64,000 bases of DNA from NCBI GenBank assembly GCA_030533445.1, contig CM060076.1:25902603-25966602 (forward strand), written 5' to 3'. The position numbers were made by a program, and so were the translations under genes. The stretch is from Cyprinodon diabolis (lineage: Eukaryota; Chordata; Actinopteri; Cyprinodontiformes; Cyprinodontidae). Below, in pieces: positions 22,461-34,115 of this stretch. Positions within the stretch are counted from its first letter, which is position 1. Each line of letters begins with the position of its first letter. Below the pieces are notes generated by a model that made no database searches, had not been told where the DNA came from, and saw only the letters and a program-made list of their open reading frames with translations.

Positions 22461-23630
22461 AGTTATATATGGTTTCTAGCTTCAGCTCCTCCCCAAACTT
22501 GAAATACAGCTGGTCCTCACCAAGAAGGACGCTAGGCACAGCTCAAATCCTTTTCCATTGTTATTATTTGGGATCTAGGATTGGGATTTAGGCTGAACTC
22601 AAACATTTTCTCTGTGGCTCACCCACAGGGGTGTGCTGTGTTTTAATCATTAAGACTTATTTTCAAGCCTCAGGAAAGACAGAGCATCTAACAGTCATTT
22701 GTGGCAAACAATCAGGCTGATTGTCCAGTAAACAGCATCTATTCTCCAAAAACATCCTGAGCCTTTACTTAAGAATTTAAAAGCATCCTGATGATTCAAG
22801 TCTCTGCCATGCAGAAAGTAAAAACAATATGTTTTTATGGGAACCATACAATAAATCTAGACAGTCAAGCATCATGTTATCTTATATGCATGACTGCATA
22901 TAAACATGTCAAAGACACAAAGAAGAGGGAAGATTTGGAAACATTCTGATCATTCCCATAGCATCTGTATCGATAACCTCAGGTCTTCTGTGCAATAGCC
23001 AGAGGTTCAGATCATAAAAACAACGCCATGGAGCTGCAGTGCTTCAACTACCAACCAGATCCAGATGTGGACCCTGATCAGTGATGCACAGGCAGATATT
23101 TCTGGATGATCCTGAATTGGTCCACAAGCTCCAAGCAAACTTCTCTCTTAGTTTTTATTGGATTGAAACGCATACCTGTATTTGACATAAATCATATCAA
23201 CACATGTTGCTTAATAGCTGATGTATTTTTTGGATTACTATTCCAAACTCTGTCAACTCTGATAAGATTCATTGGGAAACCAGAATGATATTCAGTGTAG
23301 AATCATTTAAATGTCTTCACATGGAAAATTTTCTCTATGGCAAGTCTAAACACCAACTTAGTGTAATGTCTTTTTACCGGAAACCAAATTTAACTGCGCA
23401 GACACATCCTAATTGTAACCTGTAACGTCATATTTAAACTTTGCATTGCCAAGAAAATGTGTCATGTGAGCATATTTAATGTGGTAAAGACCTAGACAGA
23501 TTTGTCATTTTGTTTACACAAGTGTAAAACAAAAAGAAATTTTCTTTGGAACAGTAATATAAACATATGACTGTAAATTTACAGTACTAACATTTAAAAG
23601 AAAATGTATATAATAAATATAATAAAATAC
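22460..23630. other. Intergenic; no gene recognised
   Basis: There is no coding or terminal-repeat evidence. The first part may be the 5' end of the BEL/Pao copy, but no LTR could be identified. Confidence 0.4.
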
Positions 23631-23634
23631 AATA

Positions 23635-23765
23635 CATCCATCCCTTTTCTAACACGCTTATCCCGAGCGGGGTCGTGAGGGGTGCTCGTGCCTATCTCCA
23701 GCTGTCTACGGGCAAGAGGCGGGGTACACCCTGGACAGGTCGCCAGTCTATCGCAGAAATACATT
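23635..23765 (-). repeat. Abundant fish repeat tail next to the L2 LINE
   Basis: On the minus strand this reads GACTGGCGACCTGTCCAGGG, TGTACCCCGCCTCTTGCCCG and AGACAGCTGGAGATAGGCAC. A second fragment lies at 48352-48415. It is one of the commonest fish interspersed sequences. Its position fits the 3' part of the adjoining LINE or an independent insertion. Confidence 0.55.
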
Positions 23766-23769
23766 ACAA

Positions 23770-26330
23770 TAACCCATTTTACAAAACATTTAGCAGTCTA
23801 ATGGCAGTGGGGAAGAAACTGCCCCGGTGATCTTCTCTGCTGTCCTAACCACTCTTCTTCCTTCTTCCAGTCTGAGACGCTGCAGCCTCCACACCCCACA
23901 GTGAGACAGCTGGTCAGAACGCTCTCTATGGTGCTTTTGTAGAAGGTGGTGAGGATGGGTAGGCGCAGGTGGGCTCTTCTCATCCTCCTCAAGAAGCACA
24001 GGCGCTTCTGTGCTCTTTTGACCAGTGAGGTCGTGTTTACAGTCCAGGTGAGGGTGTCTGTGATGTGCACCCTCAGGAATTTGGTGCTGCTGACCACCTC
24101 TACAGCTGAGCTGTTGATGACCAGTGGTTAGGCCGGTTCTTGCTGAAGTCCAAGATGATCTCCTTCGTCTTCTTCACGTTCAGGATCAGGCTGTTATCTT
24201 TGCACCAGTCCACCAGCTGCTCCACCTCCCCTCTGTAGTCCAGGTCATTGTCATCACTGATGAGGCCCACCATCCTGGTGTCGTCTGCAAACTTCACGAT
24301 GTGATTGGTGGTGAACCTGGGGACACAGTCATGTGTAACAGGGTGAACAGCAGGGGGCTCAGGATGCAGTCTTGAGGGGAGCCTGTGCTTAAACTGATGA
24401 CATCAGAAGTGTTCTTTCCAACCTGGAGTGACTGAGGTCTGTTGATGAGGAAGTCTAGCAGCCTATTGCAGAGGGGTGTATTCAAGAACAGCTGTTCCAG
24501 TTTGCCCATCAGATGCTGTGGTATGATGGTGTTGAAAGCTGAACTGAAGTCCAGGAACAGCATCCGCACGTGGGTGTTCTTCTCCTCCAGGTGTGTCAGG
24601 CTCAGGTGGAGAGCAGCAGAGATGGCGTCCTCAGTGGAGTGGTTGATTCAGTAGGCAAACTGGAACAGGTTGAATGTTGGCGGCAGACTGGAGACAATGT
24701 GTTCTTTAAACAGCCTTTCAAAGCACTTTATTATGATTGGAGTCAGTGCGACAGGCCGCTAATCATTGAATGAGGTCACCTGAGGCTTCTCTGGGACTAG
24801 AATAATGGTGGCCGACTTGAAGCATGCTGGCACTATGGATTGGTCCAGCAAGGTGTTAAGAATGTCTGTCAGGACACCAGCCAACTGATCTGCACACTCC
24901 TTATACACCCGCCCAGGTATGTTATCAAGCCTTGGGGCCTTCCTTGGGTTGACTCTCCTCAGATTTTTCCTCACTTCAGCCACGTCCAGGTTTAGTGCCT
25001 CCTCCCCCTGGTGTGGAACAGCTCTCACTGCTGGAGTGCTGTTTAGTGCCTCAAACCTTCATTTAGGAAGTCAGTGTCTGCTGCATCAACCGGGGGAGAG
25101 GGTGTTCTGCTTCGCTGATCTGACGGTTTAAGTCTGTTCTTAGTGCCTCTTTATCACCAGACTTGAAAGATGAGTTCAGTGCTTTTAGCGATTTCCTAAC
25201 CTCTCCATTCATCCAGGGTGGTTGGTTGGTCCGGGTGGTGATGTTCTTTTTGCTGTCATCCTCAATGCATTTGTTAATGTAGGCTGACACAGTCATGGCA
25301 TACTCATCAGTATTTAATGTTATCATATATTGCTACAGCCTTGAAGATGTTCCAGTCAGAGCATTCAAAACAGTCTTGGGGTGTCTCCATGGCGCCCTCA
25401 GACCACACTCTGATCCCTTTAACTGTCAGTTTAGCCCTGATCAGCTGGGGCTTATATGCAGGGATAAGCATGACTGAGAGATGATCCGATGACCCGAGGT
25501 GGGGACGGGGGGCTGTTCTGAATGCTTTTTTGATGTCAGAGTAAACCAGGTCTAAAGTGTTTTCACCCCAAGTTGCAAAGTCCACACATTGGTAAAAATG
25601 CGGGAGAACAGTCTTCAAGTTAGCCTGGTTAAAATCCCCAGCAATGATGAAAACACCCTCTGTGTGTGCAGACTGGACCTCAGAGATAGCCTGGTGTAGA
25701 GTCTTCATGGTCTCTTTAGTGTTAGAGCTGGGGGGCAGGTAAACAGCAGTGATGCTTACCACACTGAACTCTCTGGGCAGATAGAACGGCCTGCAGTTAA
25801 CAGTCAGAAACTCAATGTCTGGTGAGCAGAAGCTGGTGACTGATCTGGCATTTTTACACCAGTTGTTGTATATGTAAACACAGAGCCCACCACCCCGAGT
25901 ATTTGTTCCTATCTCTGCGGTATAGCATGAGCCTCTCCAGGCTAATGGCATTGTTCGGTATTGCTGAATGCAGCCAAGACTCCGTCAGAATGATGGCGCA
26001 GCAGTTACATATCTCCTTTCTTGAAGACAGTTCCAGTCGGAGATTATCCATTTTGTTATCCAACGAGTGGACGTTGGAGAGCAGGGTTGATGGAAGCAGA
26101 GGTCTGTGGGGATTTCTCTTTAGCTTCGCAGTTAGCCCCCCTCTGCAACCTCGCTTTCTCCATCTCACACATCTCTTCCTCCGGCAGTTCCGCTGTTGTT
26201 TTGTCTACATGCTTCCGTAGCACTCTGCAGCTTTTCAAACGGTCAAAAATGTCTGGATTTAAAACATTTTGTGACCGTAGCTCCAGCAGGCGTTAGCGAT
26301 CATAGATGCGGGTTTGATCTCTAGTCTATA
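23770..26330 (-). mobile_element. Near-complete but dead L2-clade LINE (endonuclease plus reverse transcriptase)
   Basis: Reading the minus strand from about 26330, the element encodes a basic leader (26168-25854: PLLPSTLLSNVHSLDNKMDN, IILTESWLHSAIP), an AP-type endonuclease (25951-25307: VFIIAGDFNQANLKTVLPHF, LGSSDHLSVML) and a reverse transcriptase. The RT blocks are VRKNLRRVNPRKAPRLDNIP (25028-24759), [20 protein letters not shown] and a degraded CILSPLLF (24569-24294), FADDTRMVGLIS and DWCKDNSLILNVKKTKEIIL (24297-24100), then the C-terminal thumb (24097-23798). The catalytic box is FADD. At least four frame breaks or stops separate the pieces. Confidence 0.85.
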
Positions 26331-27001
26331 TTGTATTAAGCGGCATGTTATGTGAAATTTTTTTTATATTATGTGAAAAAATAAAACAAAATGGTTTGAA
26401 TAAAATCACCCCTAAAAACAGCCCTCTTTAGCCGGGTCCCTTAAATAAAATTCGGAAGAACCAATTCCCTTTAAAAGTTATTTATTTAGTAAATAGAGTC
26501 ATGTTTGTGTAATTTCACATCATTTTGAATATACCCAATTATTTTTAGGACAGGAGGAACTCGCAGCTTTAAAGGCAGGAAAAGATAATTATGCAAAGCA
26601 TAAAAACTAGTCAAAGTGGTGGCAGAGAATGTGCGGTTTATCATGTTAAACTGTCAGCCCCCCCCCCCCCCCACACACACAAACACACACACACACCCGT
26701 CAAGCTGTCTAGTTTGGTGTTGTGATTGATAAATGAAGTCCTTAGTGTATAATTCCAAATTACTCAGTTACATCAGGTATGAGTCAGTAAATTCTATTGA
26801 AAACAGAAAGCAACGTTTAGTCATATTTCTCCTGTATTCTGATGGTGTTTCCCACTTAATGCCCGGCTGCTTATGTAATTCATCTCTCAATGCGGTGGGA
26901 TGGCTCGAGTTTCTAGCTTCACCTTCATTCATTTGCTTACCATTTTCATTTTTTCCTGAATGTCTGGGAGAGAGGAGAGAGTAAACTTATCCTCTGTAAG
27001 C
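26330..27001. other. Upstream region of the VEGF-like gene
   Basis: It includes a C-run and CA repeat at 26657-26697 and AT-rich DNA. No TATA box or promoter motif stands out close to the ATG. The 5'UTR presumably lies in about 26900-27001. Confidence 0.4.
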
Positions 27002-29616
27002 ATGCAAAGCATCAGTGACAGCATGTGCCTCCCCTTAGTTTTTCTGCTGCTGGTTCCTGCGCAAGTAAGTTGGATTTTTTTTATTTTACTTATTAAAGTT
27101 TCCAAGTTAAAACCTTTTTAATGATTTAAGCTACTTCTATTAACTTTCTAAAGATTCTAGAAGTGTTATGTGTAACACAAAAGTTTTCATTGTCATGGAT
27201 TTTTTTGATGCTGCATAGAGTTTCTGCAGGAAGACCTATTCTGCATGTGCCTACACATTTACTGAGATGTTTGCAATTTGAACAGATTTTTTTCCAAAAG
27301 CTGTATTTTTGAGCATGGTGGGCAGGTACAAAATCCCCAAATCAATTGGCTTAAGCCAGAAGTCTACAGTCAAATGGGGCCCTTAAGTGCCAGCATGGCT
27401 TCTCTAAATAACTTTGCTGTTATTAAGGATATAAAATTAGACAGAATTGATCGATTTTTCAAGGTATAAAACAGTTTAAAACAGATAATTTAAAACAAAT
27501 TTGTATATTTTTAGTCAAATTCACCATTGAATTTCAGCAAAAGAATTATACTGTTTTTTTTCCTCTTTCTCTTTTTTTTGGGTCAGGAACTGTCCTGTTT
27601 TTTCTTCTTCTCCTACATATTTCCCTTTAAGGGATATTGTTTTTTTTTGGTTTTTTTAAAGTAAGATTTTTTTTTTCTCCTATAGCTTAAATAAAGAAAA
27701 AATTGTAGAATCAACCATCCCTTTACAACGGCTGTCTGAGAGCCAATGAATAGTATCCAGAGAATGAAGCCTTTGAGAAATACACATTTATTAGCAGCTT
27801 TTGTAAATTTGATTTAAAATCCCATAAAATTATAAGTGTTTTTGATGCCCATGCACCTTAACAGAGTTCCCATTGCCTTTCAAATAAATAGATAAATAGA
27901 TAGTGTTATTGATAAATTATAGTGTTAAATAGTGTTATTGATCAATTATAAATACATTTTTCCATCAAATAAATAAATGTCCCCATTAAAATAAAACAAA
28001 AGATGTAATATAAATAAGTTAAGCTTATTTTTTTTTATTTATTTATTTACTTTTACTATTTTTTAAATTACTGTTGTTTTATAAAACTACTTCAAATTTT
28101 TTCATGCACTTTTTTTTTAAATACAAAATAAATTTAAAAAATATGCTGTTTTTTTTTTATTTAATTTCCCTTTGGGATTAATACAATATTTTTGAATTGA
28201 ATTGAAATTTTATTGATTCACCTTTTATGTTAGGTCATTTTTTTGGACAGATGCTTTTTTTCCGTAAAAAATAAATAAATAAACTTAATAGTTGAAGAGC
28301 ATACCTTAAGACCTATATCTAAGTGGGATATAAGTCATTTTGGGCTTCAAGTTTATCAGCTTTTAAGTATTACATTTGCTCACCACTAGAGGAAGCTGTG
28401 TAACTACTAAATGAGATTCTTCTGGTTCCATTTACTGGACTTTTTACTAATCCTAATACTAGTTTGCAGAAATGAAAAGAAACAAAATATGTATCTTATG
28501 GTTAAAGGATTTATTTGTTTCTTTATTTTTATTTCCAATTAGATGACAAACATTATGGACAATGAAAGGCCGAGGGGTAAGTTTTTTTTTAAATCTAAAT
28601 GAAGAATTTGTTTTTCCACATATTATTGATATAAGGGAGTAAATTAGTTTTAACATTCTTTATAATTTCCTACACACTATATTTGTTTTAACAGTAGGTC
28701 TATTTTTGTTTCTACTCATCAAACAGTTTTAGTTGAAAAATGCATATTTGTTGTATTCTATATTTGGAATTCAAAGCGTTTCCACACCTTTTACACTGAA
28801 CCCTTTTTATGTAGTGGTTAGAAAACTGGAGGTGCTAACAAAGGCTGAGTGCAAACCAGTTGAGAAGCTTGTGAATTTGAAGGAGAAGTTGTCTGATTAC
28901 ATAAATCACATCTACGTACCTTCATGTGTCCCACTGTTTCACTGCTCTGGCTGTGCTGCTGATGAGGCTTTGGAGTGCTATCCTACAGCGGAACGCAACG
29001 TAACCATAGAGGTCAGACAAGATCAAGACTGCTTTCAATACCTTTCTTGATAACAGGAAACTTTCTGCCTTTTTAATTTAACCTTGATCTTTCCCCCCAC
29101 TCATGTCTGCAGGTAGAACGGTCTAGTCAGTTAATAAACATCACCTTTGTGGAGCATCAGGCATGTGGATTTAGGTAGACTAACATTATACATTTCCTAG
29201 AAACACCTGATGCAATTCCATTGTTGTAATTATATGGCGATAATGTTACAATCTCCTTTCTAGGAAGATAGAGAAATATAAAAACAATACAACACAAGGT
29301 AAGTAAAATCAACATTTTATCTTTGGGGTCTTAGACTTAGACTAATTTATTAATCTCACCAGGGGCAATTCATTTGAGCTAGACAAACAAACAAGAATAA
29401 AAATGTAATAACATTAAAAGAATTTGAAATAATGTGACAGGGAGCTTAAGGACCAACATTAATTATAAAAAACGAAAAACACAGAAAGATAGTAAAAAGC
29501 ACTTATCTATATCTTAATTGGTCTTTGCTCTTCCAGGAGGGACAAGTGCACCAGGGACAGACGTTCAAAGGATAAAGCTCAGAAGGAAAAGAAGAAAATG
29601 TAAAAAGTCAAACTGA
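27002..29616 (+). CDS. VEGF/PlGF-family growth factor with a modified cystine knot, six exons
   Basis: Coding exons are 27002-27064, 28543-28576, 28815-29011, 29113-29174, 29264-29298 and 29537-29616, all GT/AG with consistent phase: 471 nt, 156 aa. Residues 1-21 form a signal peptide (core CLPLVFLLLVPAQ; a second in-frame ATG is at 27023). The PDGF/VEGF domain spans about 43-119: AECKPVEKLVNL, YINHIYVPSCVPLFHCSGCA, DEALECYPT, NITFVEHQACGF. The third exon is exactly 197 nt, as in VEGF-A. Cys 45, 70, 76, 79, 87 and 116 match VEGF-A C26, C51, C57, C60, C68 and C102. The C61 position is Ala80 and C104 is Phe118, so one knot disulfide is gone. The loop between Cys87 and Cys116 is five residues shorter than in VEGF-A. 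The tail ends LRRKRRKCKKSN, a likely heparin or matrix-binding patch. The family is secreted and signals through VEGF receptors. Human PGF lies in the same syntenic block, so a pgf paralogue is the best guess, but the name is left open. Confidence 0.85.
29537..29603 (+). CDS. Alternative reading of the last VEGF-like exon if exon 5 is skipped
   Basis: Exon 5 (29264-29298) is 35 nt, so skipping it shifts the frame. Joining exon 4 (ending AG at 29174) directly to 29537 keeps Arg119 and then reads RDKCTRDRRSKDKAQKEKKK plus Met before TAA at 29601-29603, a 140-aa product. This tail resembles the basic segment after the last knot cysteine in other VEGFs. It is an isoform inferred from phase only. 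Confidence 0.4.
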
Positions 29617-29619
29617 ATT

Positions 29620-30760
29620 TTCTCTTCTGTTGAAGAGGTGTTTTAAAGTGCAAATTTAAAGTTGCATCTATCATTTTTTTTCCTTACTCTTTGCCTGATA
29701 AGAATAAAGAAAAGATTAAATGTTATGATAAAATAGAATTGTCTACCATATTGCTTATCTCCTCTGTAGACCTTCAGTCCAAAAGGCTGCTGGTGAGCCA
29801 TTTCTGGAAGGTCACAGAAAGTTTGATAGTCTAAACCAAGGAAGAAATAACTAAAAACATTTTTTGCAGCAGATGATGAGATATTTCAGGGTTTTGTCCT
29901 GAGGGGTAACTTGATTTTTGCATACTTTCTGTTTTTTCTTTAGCAATCAAGCAAAGGTCCATGTGTTTTCTGTAAAGTGATTCTTTCTATTTGACATTCC
30001 TGCTGTTTGTGAGGCCAGAAAATAAACTTTTTAGTGATATCTGATTTCCATGATCCAGGAACCACATGCAGGATTTAGAAGACAGCAATCAATACAATAA
30101 ATACAACAAATTTATAATGTCAGCAGCTACTAAACATAAAAAATAAAGGATATGCCACCAGCATAAATGATGGGACTTCCCATAATATTTGGCTACATGT
30201 TCCTCTTGCAGCTTGCATTTAGTAGAGCATTCTTCAGCTTTAAAAACCTCTTCGTGTCATTGTGGCTAAGTGGTTTAATCTACCCTTCTTCTGAGAAAAC
30301 TTTTCCCAAAAAAAGACTTTTGGGTTAACCAAGTGGGTCACTGAACATTTTGGTCAAGTTATCGGAAATACAATGTGGAGAGCACTGAAAGAGAGGAACT
30401 ACTTGCTCATTAGGAACTACTTTTTAAGAAAAAAACTGTAAGTAATAGATTGATTTATTCATTGATTCATTGACTTTATTGATCTCACAATGGAGAAATG
30501 TACTCATTACATCGGCTCAATGGTCAGATTGGCAAGAGTCCGCACAAAAATACCAATCCTCCTTATTGGAGTATATTCAAAAGTAGCTATTAAATTACTT
30601 ATAGTTTCACATTTAAACAGAATAATCACACAAAGTGACACTTTAATAAGAAGTCCTTTTGTGTGATCATTCTTATCAACAGGCTGCAAGAAAACCAGTG
30701 TAAGGGGAATAAGGCCGTCCATGTTGGCCTAAATGATGTCGGCGTCAAGATCCTGTTTAG
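29620..30760. other. VEGF-like gene 3'UTR and intergenic DNA
   Basis: AATAAA follows the stop at 29702-29707 and again at 30021-30026. A segment at 30463-30530 (GACTTTATTGATCTCACAAT, GGAGAAATGT) matches 55549-55595 and is an L2 tail fragment. No other gene is supported. Confidence 0.5.
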
Positions 30761-30764
30761 CTTA

Positions 30765-30970
30765 AATTAAAGGTCTAGTGAAGGATTTTCGCGTGATTAA
30801 AAAAAAAAATGCACATGCAAAACCCTGTGCCCACCTATTAAACGTATATGAGAGCGTGCACGAGCCCATTTCTCTCCATGCACGCTCTGTTTAAAAGTTG
30901 CTGTTTGCATCGCTCATGCAAGCTTACTTTCCAAAAGAAGATTTGCAATTTTTCCACTGTGTCAGCTTCA
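30765..30970 (+). repeat. Interspersed repeat containing a 10-bp inverted pair
   Basis: AGAGCGTGCA (30851-30860) and TGCACGCTCT (30879-30888) are exact reverse complements around an 18-nt loop. The surrounding sequence resembles the repeat interrupted by pogo in actr10 (6063-6173 and 7947-8035). Confidence 0.5.
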
Positions 30971-32100
30971 CAACAAGTAAGTGAAAATGGGGACGAGCAC
31001 TTAGGATGGCTTGACGTAAACATATCACCGGCATGATCGATAATTAGCAGGACCTCGTATTTAGATGATCCACTCGGAAAAAGAACATTCTCCACTATAC
31101 CGTTAAGTCTAAAAGAAACAAGACTGATTAAACATGCAGTGTAATATTCTCCAATGAGCAGAGCTAGTGTGTGCTAGACACTGAAATAAAACATGTGTTT
31201 TCTGGTATTTTTAGCAAGTGGCCTAGGTAAGTGGCCTAAATAGATACTATCTGCATCTTTCTTGCTATGTGGGGAACAAGAGGGAATCAGTGCAATCTAG
31301 ATCGACAGCTTGCAGCACTGCCTTTAGGGTATTATGAGCTTCTCTGCTTCAAAAAGAGGAATACAGCAGCAGAGAGCGCGACATGCGTTTTTCAAATCAC
31401 TTCAACTAGAAGTTGCATATTTTGGGGTTCAGTTCACTGACAAAGTAGTTTTGCTTTCAACAGTCTGCTGGTTTCCAAGAAAGCATGTCCTCCATTCTCC
31501 TAATATATTATTCATCTATGTTTTTGTTCGCTCTACCTAGAGTGGTTAATGTCTTGCAGTCATCAAACCAAGAAGGAATATTTTTCTTCTGCAAAATTAC
31601 TGTTTTTATTAATTAAAGGAAATGGATCAGACTTTGATCCTGGCTGCTATTTGTTTTGAAACAAAGTCTGCTCAGTTTTTACCTGCTTTTATTTGAGATT
31701 TTGACAATGTACATAAATAAAAATACCTTTAATACAGAGGTATCTTGATTAAAGCAACAAGCTGTGACAGAAATTCAGTAATTGATGTATAATCAATGAG
31801 GCATTCATTGTGAGTTCTGGAAATAAAATGTATGTAATGTATGTTTCTGGCTCAGTTTTGTAGTCCACTATTACACACACTGCAAATAGTTAATTAACCC
31901 TTCATTTGTGTATGATACTGCATTTTATAGATAGTGCATACATACATATGTGGCATTTTTTTTTTTTTTGCTATTTTATGTGATACACAGAGTGTAGCTT
32001 ACGTGTAAAAGCTGATCGAAAGAATGCAAAAATTTTAGGCATTTATAAAAAGAGACAATCTCTACTTGTTCAACACTTACAGGGGAAAGAAATATTTCTT

Positions 32101-32795
32101 TGGCAAAATAACTCAAATTTGGTCAGAATTAGCAAGTAACTATAATCGTCAAAGACCTTCAGAATATTCTGCATAAATTTAGGTTAAAGATTTAGTAAAG
32201 ATTTAAACTTTGAGATCAAATTTTTTCTGGATTTCAAGTCTTTTGAACCCAGCTATATTTTCTTTTTGTTTTTTTCACTTTTTGTTTGTTTTTTTGGCCA
32301 GCATCATTTTATGCCATTTTGACATAACGTGTTTGACATATAAGCTTAAAACTTCAGGTGTGGTCTTGTCTGATTAGAACCATGCCAGATGTTTGCTATG
32401 TTTGAATTAACTTAATGCCTAATTACTTTCAACAGTAGTTGTCTTCCTGCCTCTTATAAAATCGGATACATGGAGCACCACTCATTTTTGTCCTCTCAGC
32501 TGATTCGACCACCTGAGTTGTAGATTTCTATGAGCCTCTTTGATGTTTCGGCAGATGGCCGCTCACACTGAGCCTGGTTCTGCTGGAGGTTTCTTCCTGT
32601 TAAAAGGGAGGTTTTCCTCTCCACTGTCGCTACAAGCATGCTTAGTGTGAGGGATTGCCTTCGATCATCTGGTTTTCCTTAGATAGAAAACTTTGAATCA
32701 GTTTGACTGTATGATTTGGTAAATTGTCTCTGTAAAGAGCAGTGAGATGACATGTGTTGTGAATTAGCACTGTATAAACAAATTGAACTGAATTG
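32101..32795 (+). repeat. Long direct repeat, copy 1 (upstream of the cipc promoter)
   Basis: The sequence from GGCAAAATAACTCAAATTTG through TCTGATTAGAACCATGCCAG to GCTGGAGGTTTCTTCCTGTT repeats almost base for base at 34519-35170 in the same orientation. It ends in a LINE-like tail (ATTAGCACTGTATAAACAAA). Relative to copy 2 it lacks about 60 bp after AAGATTTAAACTTT. Confidence 0.8.
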
Positions 32796-33383
32796 TTTCT
32801 CAGTCTACCCCTTGCTCAGTTGGACCATTTGTCCATAGGTTTACAGTTGTGCCACATTGTTCTTTTTTTATTTGTAGCTGATCAATAAAACAGTGGTCTG
32901 TGAGATTCTCAAAGCTTAAAATACTGCTTTAAAACTCGCTCCTTCTTTAAACTTCTCCCTAACTTCAACCCTGACCCTTTTTTAGGCCTATAAAGAATAA
33001 AAATTATACTTAGCTTAAATTGTGATGTGAAATGCGACCAAATGTTACTAGATCAATGGGTGTAAATACTTTGGTGAAGCACTGTTGCCATGCAATTGCA
33101 TTTGTCAAACATGAAAGATATTAGTCTGGTTATAAATCATAATCGACTTTGCTGCATGATTACAGTAACCTTGATGGTACTCATTAGCACGTCTTACTCT
33201 GTCCATTATCCAATTTTTATTGTTCCAAATTTGGCAACAGCCTTCCTGCAGTGGTTATGCTTCTTCCCAAAGGGTTCAGATTTTTTTCTTTACAAGTATA
33301 CGTGCATCATTTAACTATAAAATAGTAAAGGTATCCTCAGCATGAAGGTATGCATAAATATTAGGATAGGAGCAGCATGCATG

Positions 33384-33389
33384 CACGTG
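33384..33389. promoter_or_regulatory. Canonical E-box CACGTG upstream of cipc
   Basis: A perfect palindromic CACGTG within ATGCACGTGTTG lies about 500-700 bp 5' of the presumed cipc first exon. CLOCK:BMAL1 binds this motif and cipc is a clock-controlled repressor, so the site is plausible. A 6-bp motif alone is weak evidence. Confidence 0.3.
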
Positions 33390-33589
33390 TTGACTTATTG
33401 TTTTTAAGGGCAGAGTAGGGCAGAGCTTTGTTTACACTGTGAATTGCTGCAGAGAAGACTAGTAGCGCTTAATTGAGCTGTGGGCCAAACATTTATGTAA
33501 TACACTAGACTCTCCAACGTCACTATGCTCTATGTTGCCTGCGTTCTGCACAGTTTAGTCCCAATGGCAAGACAAACGTATAGTCATTA

Positions 33590-34115
33590 ACCTGCCACAC
33601 ACTAGGCAGCGGTCACGTTTTTCAGCTGCTGGCGGCCTTGGCCAATCAGATACGAAGAATGTGGTCACATGGGAGGGGCGGTAGACAAAACAGTGAGACG
33701 TAAGGGATACTCCTGACATGACCACGCCCCCAACTACCAAATAAGGAACGTCAGCTGAAATAACTATATAGTTTCTTTCCGCTGTGGGGTTGAGATACAG
33801 ATAAAATGTGAATTAAAGTGTCGAAAACTACTAACTATTGTAAAAAAAAAAAATAATATTTGAAGCAAATGGGACAATTAGAGAGCGAGTCTTGTCGAAT
33901 GTCACCACCGTGCTCCGCATGTGAGCCTGCGGGCAGGGAGGAGGGGCGCTGGGTCCCGTGTCCTGCACCGTGGGACAGCCCCACGCAGACAGTGGAGCAG
34001 GGCGCAGCCGTTAACAACCACACAGAGGGGGAGAAAAAAAGTCAGCCGTAACCTCAACTCGAATGAAGCCTGCTTTTATATCACCTCACCGGAACAACAT
34101 CTCGATTTAAAGTAG
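33590..34115 (+). promoter_or_regulatory. Probable cipc promoter and untranslated first exon
   Basis: This is the only GC- and CpG-rich stretch between the VEGF-like gene and cipc. It contains an inverted-CCAAT-type element (GGCCAATCAG), a GC box (GGGAGGGGCGG) and AACTATATAG near 33762. The sequence at 33880-34050 is especially CpG-rich. A good donor, AAGTAG/GTGTGT, falls at 34115/34116, giving a leader intron to the acceptor at 36496. The transcription start is inferred. Confidence 0.5.

Noticed and set aside
30838..31095. Short open frames near 31 kb as a small gene
   Set aside because: They cover the inverted-pair repeat and are not conserved-looking; no exon borders.
33835..34115. Protein-coding interpretation of the CpG-rich block at 33.9 kb
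   Set aside because: Open frames occur on both strands because of base composition. The block is better explained as the cipc promoter and untranslated first exon.
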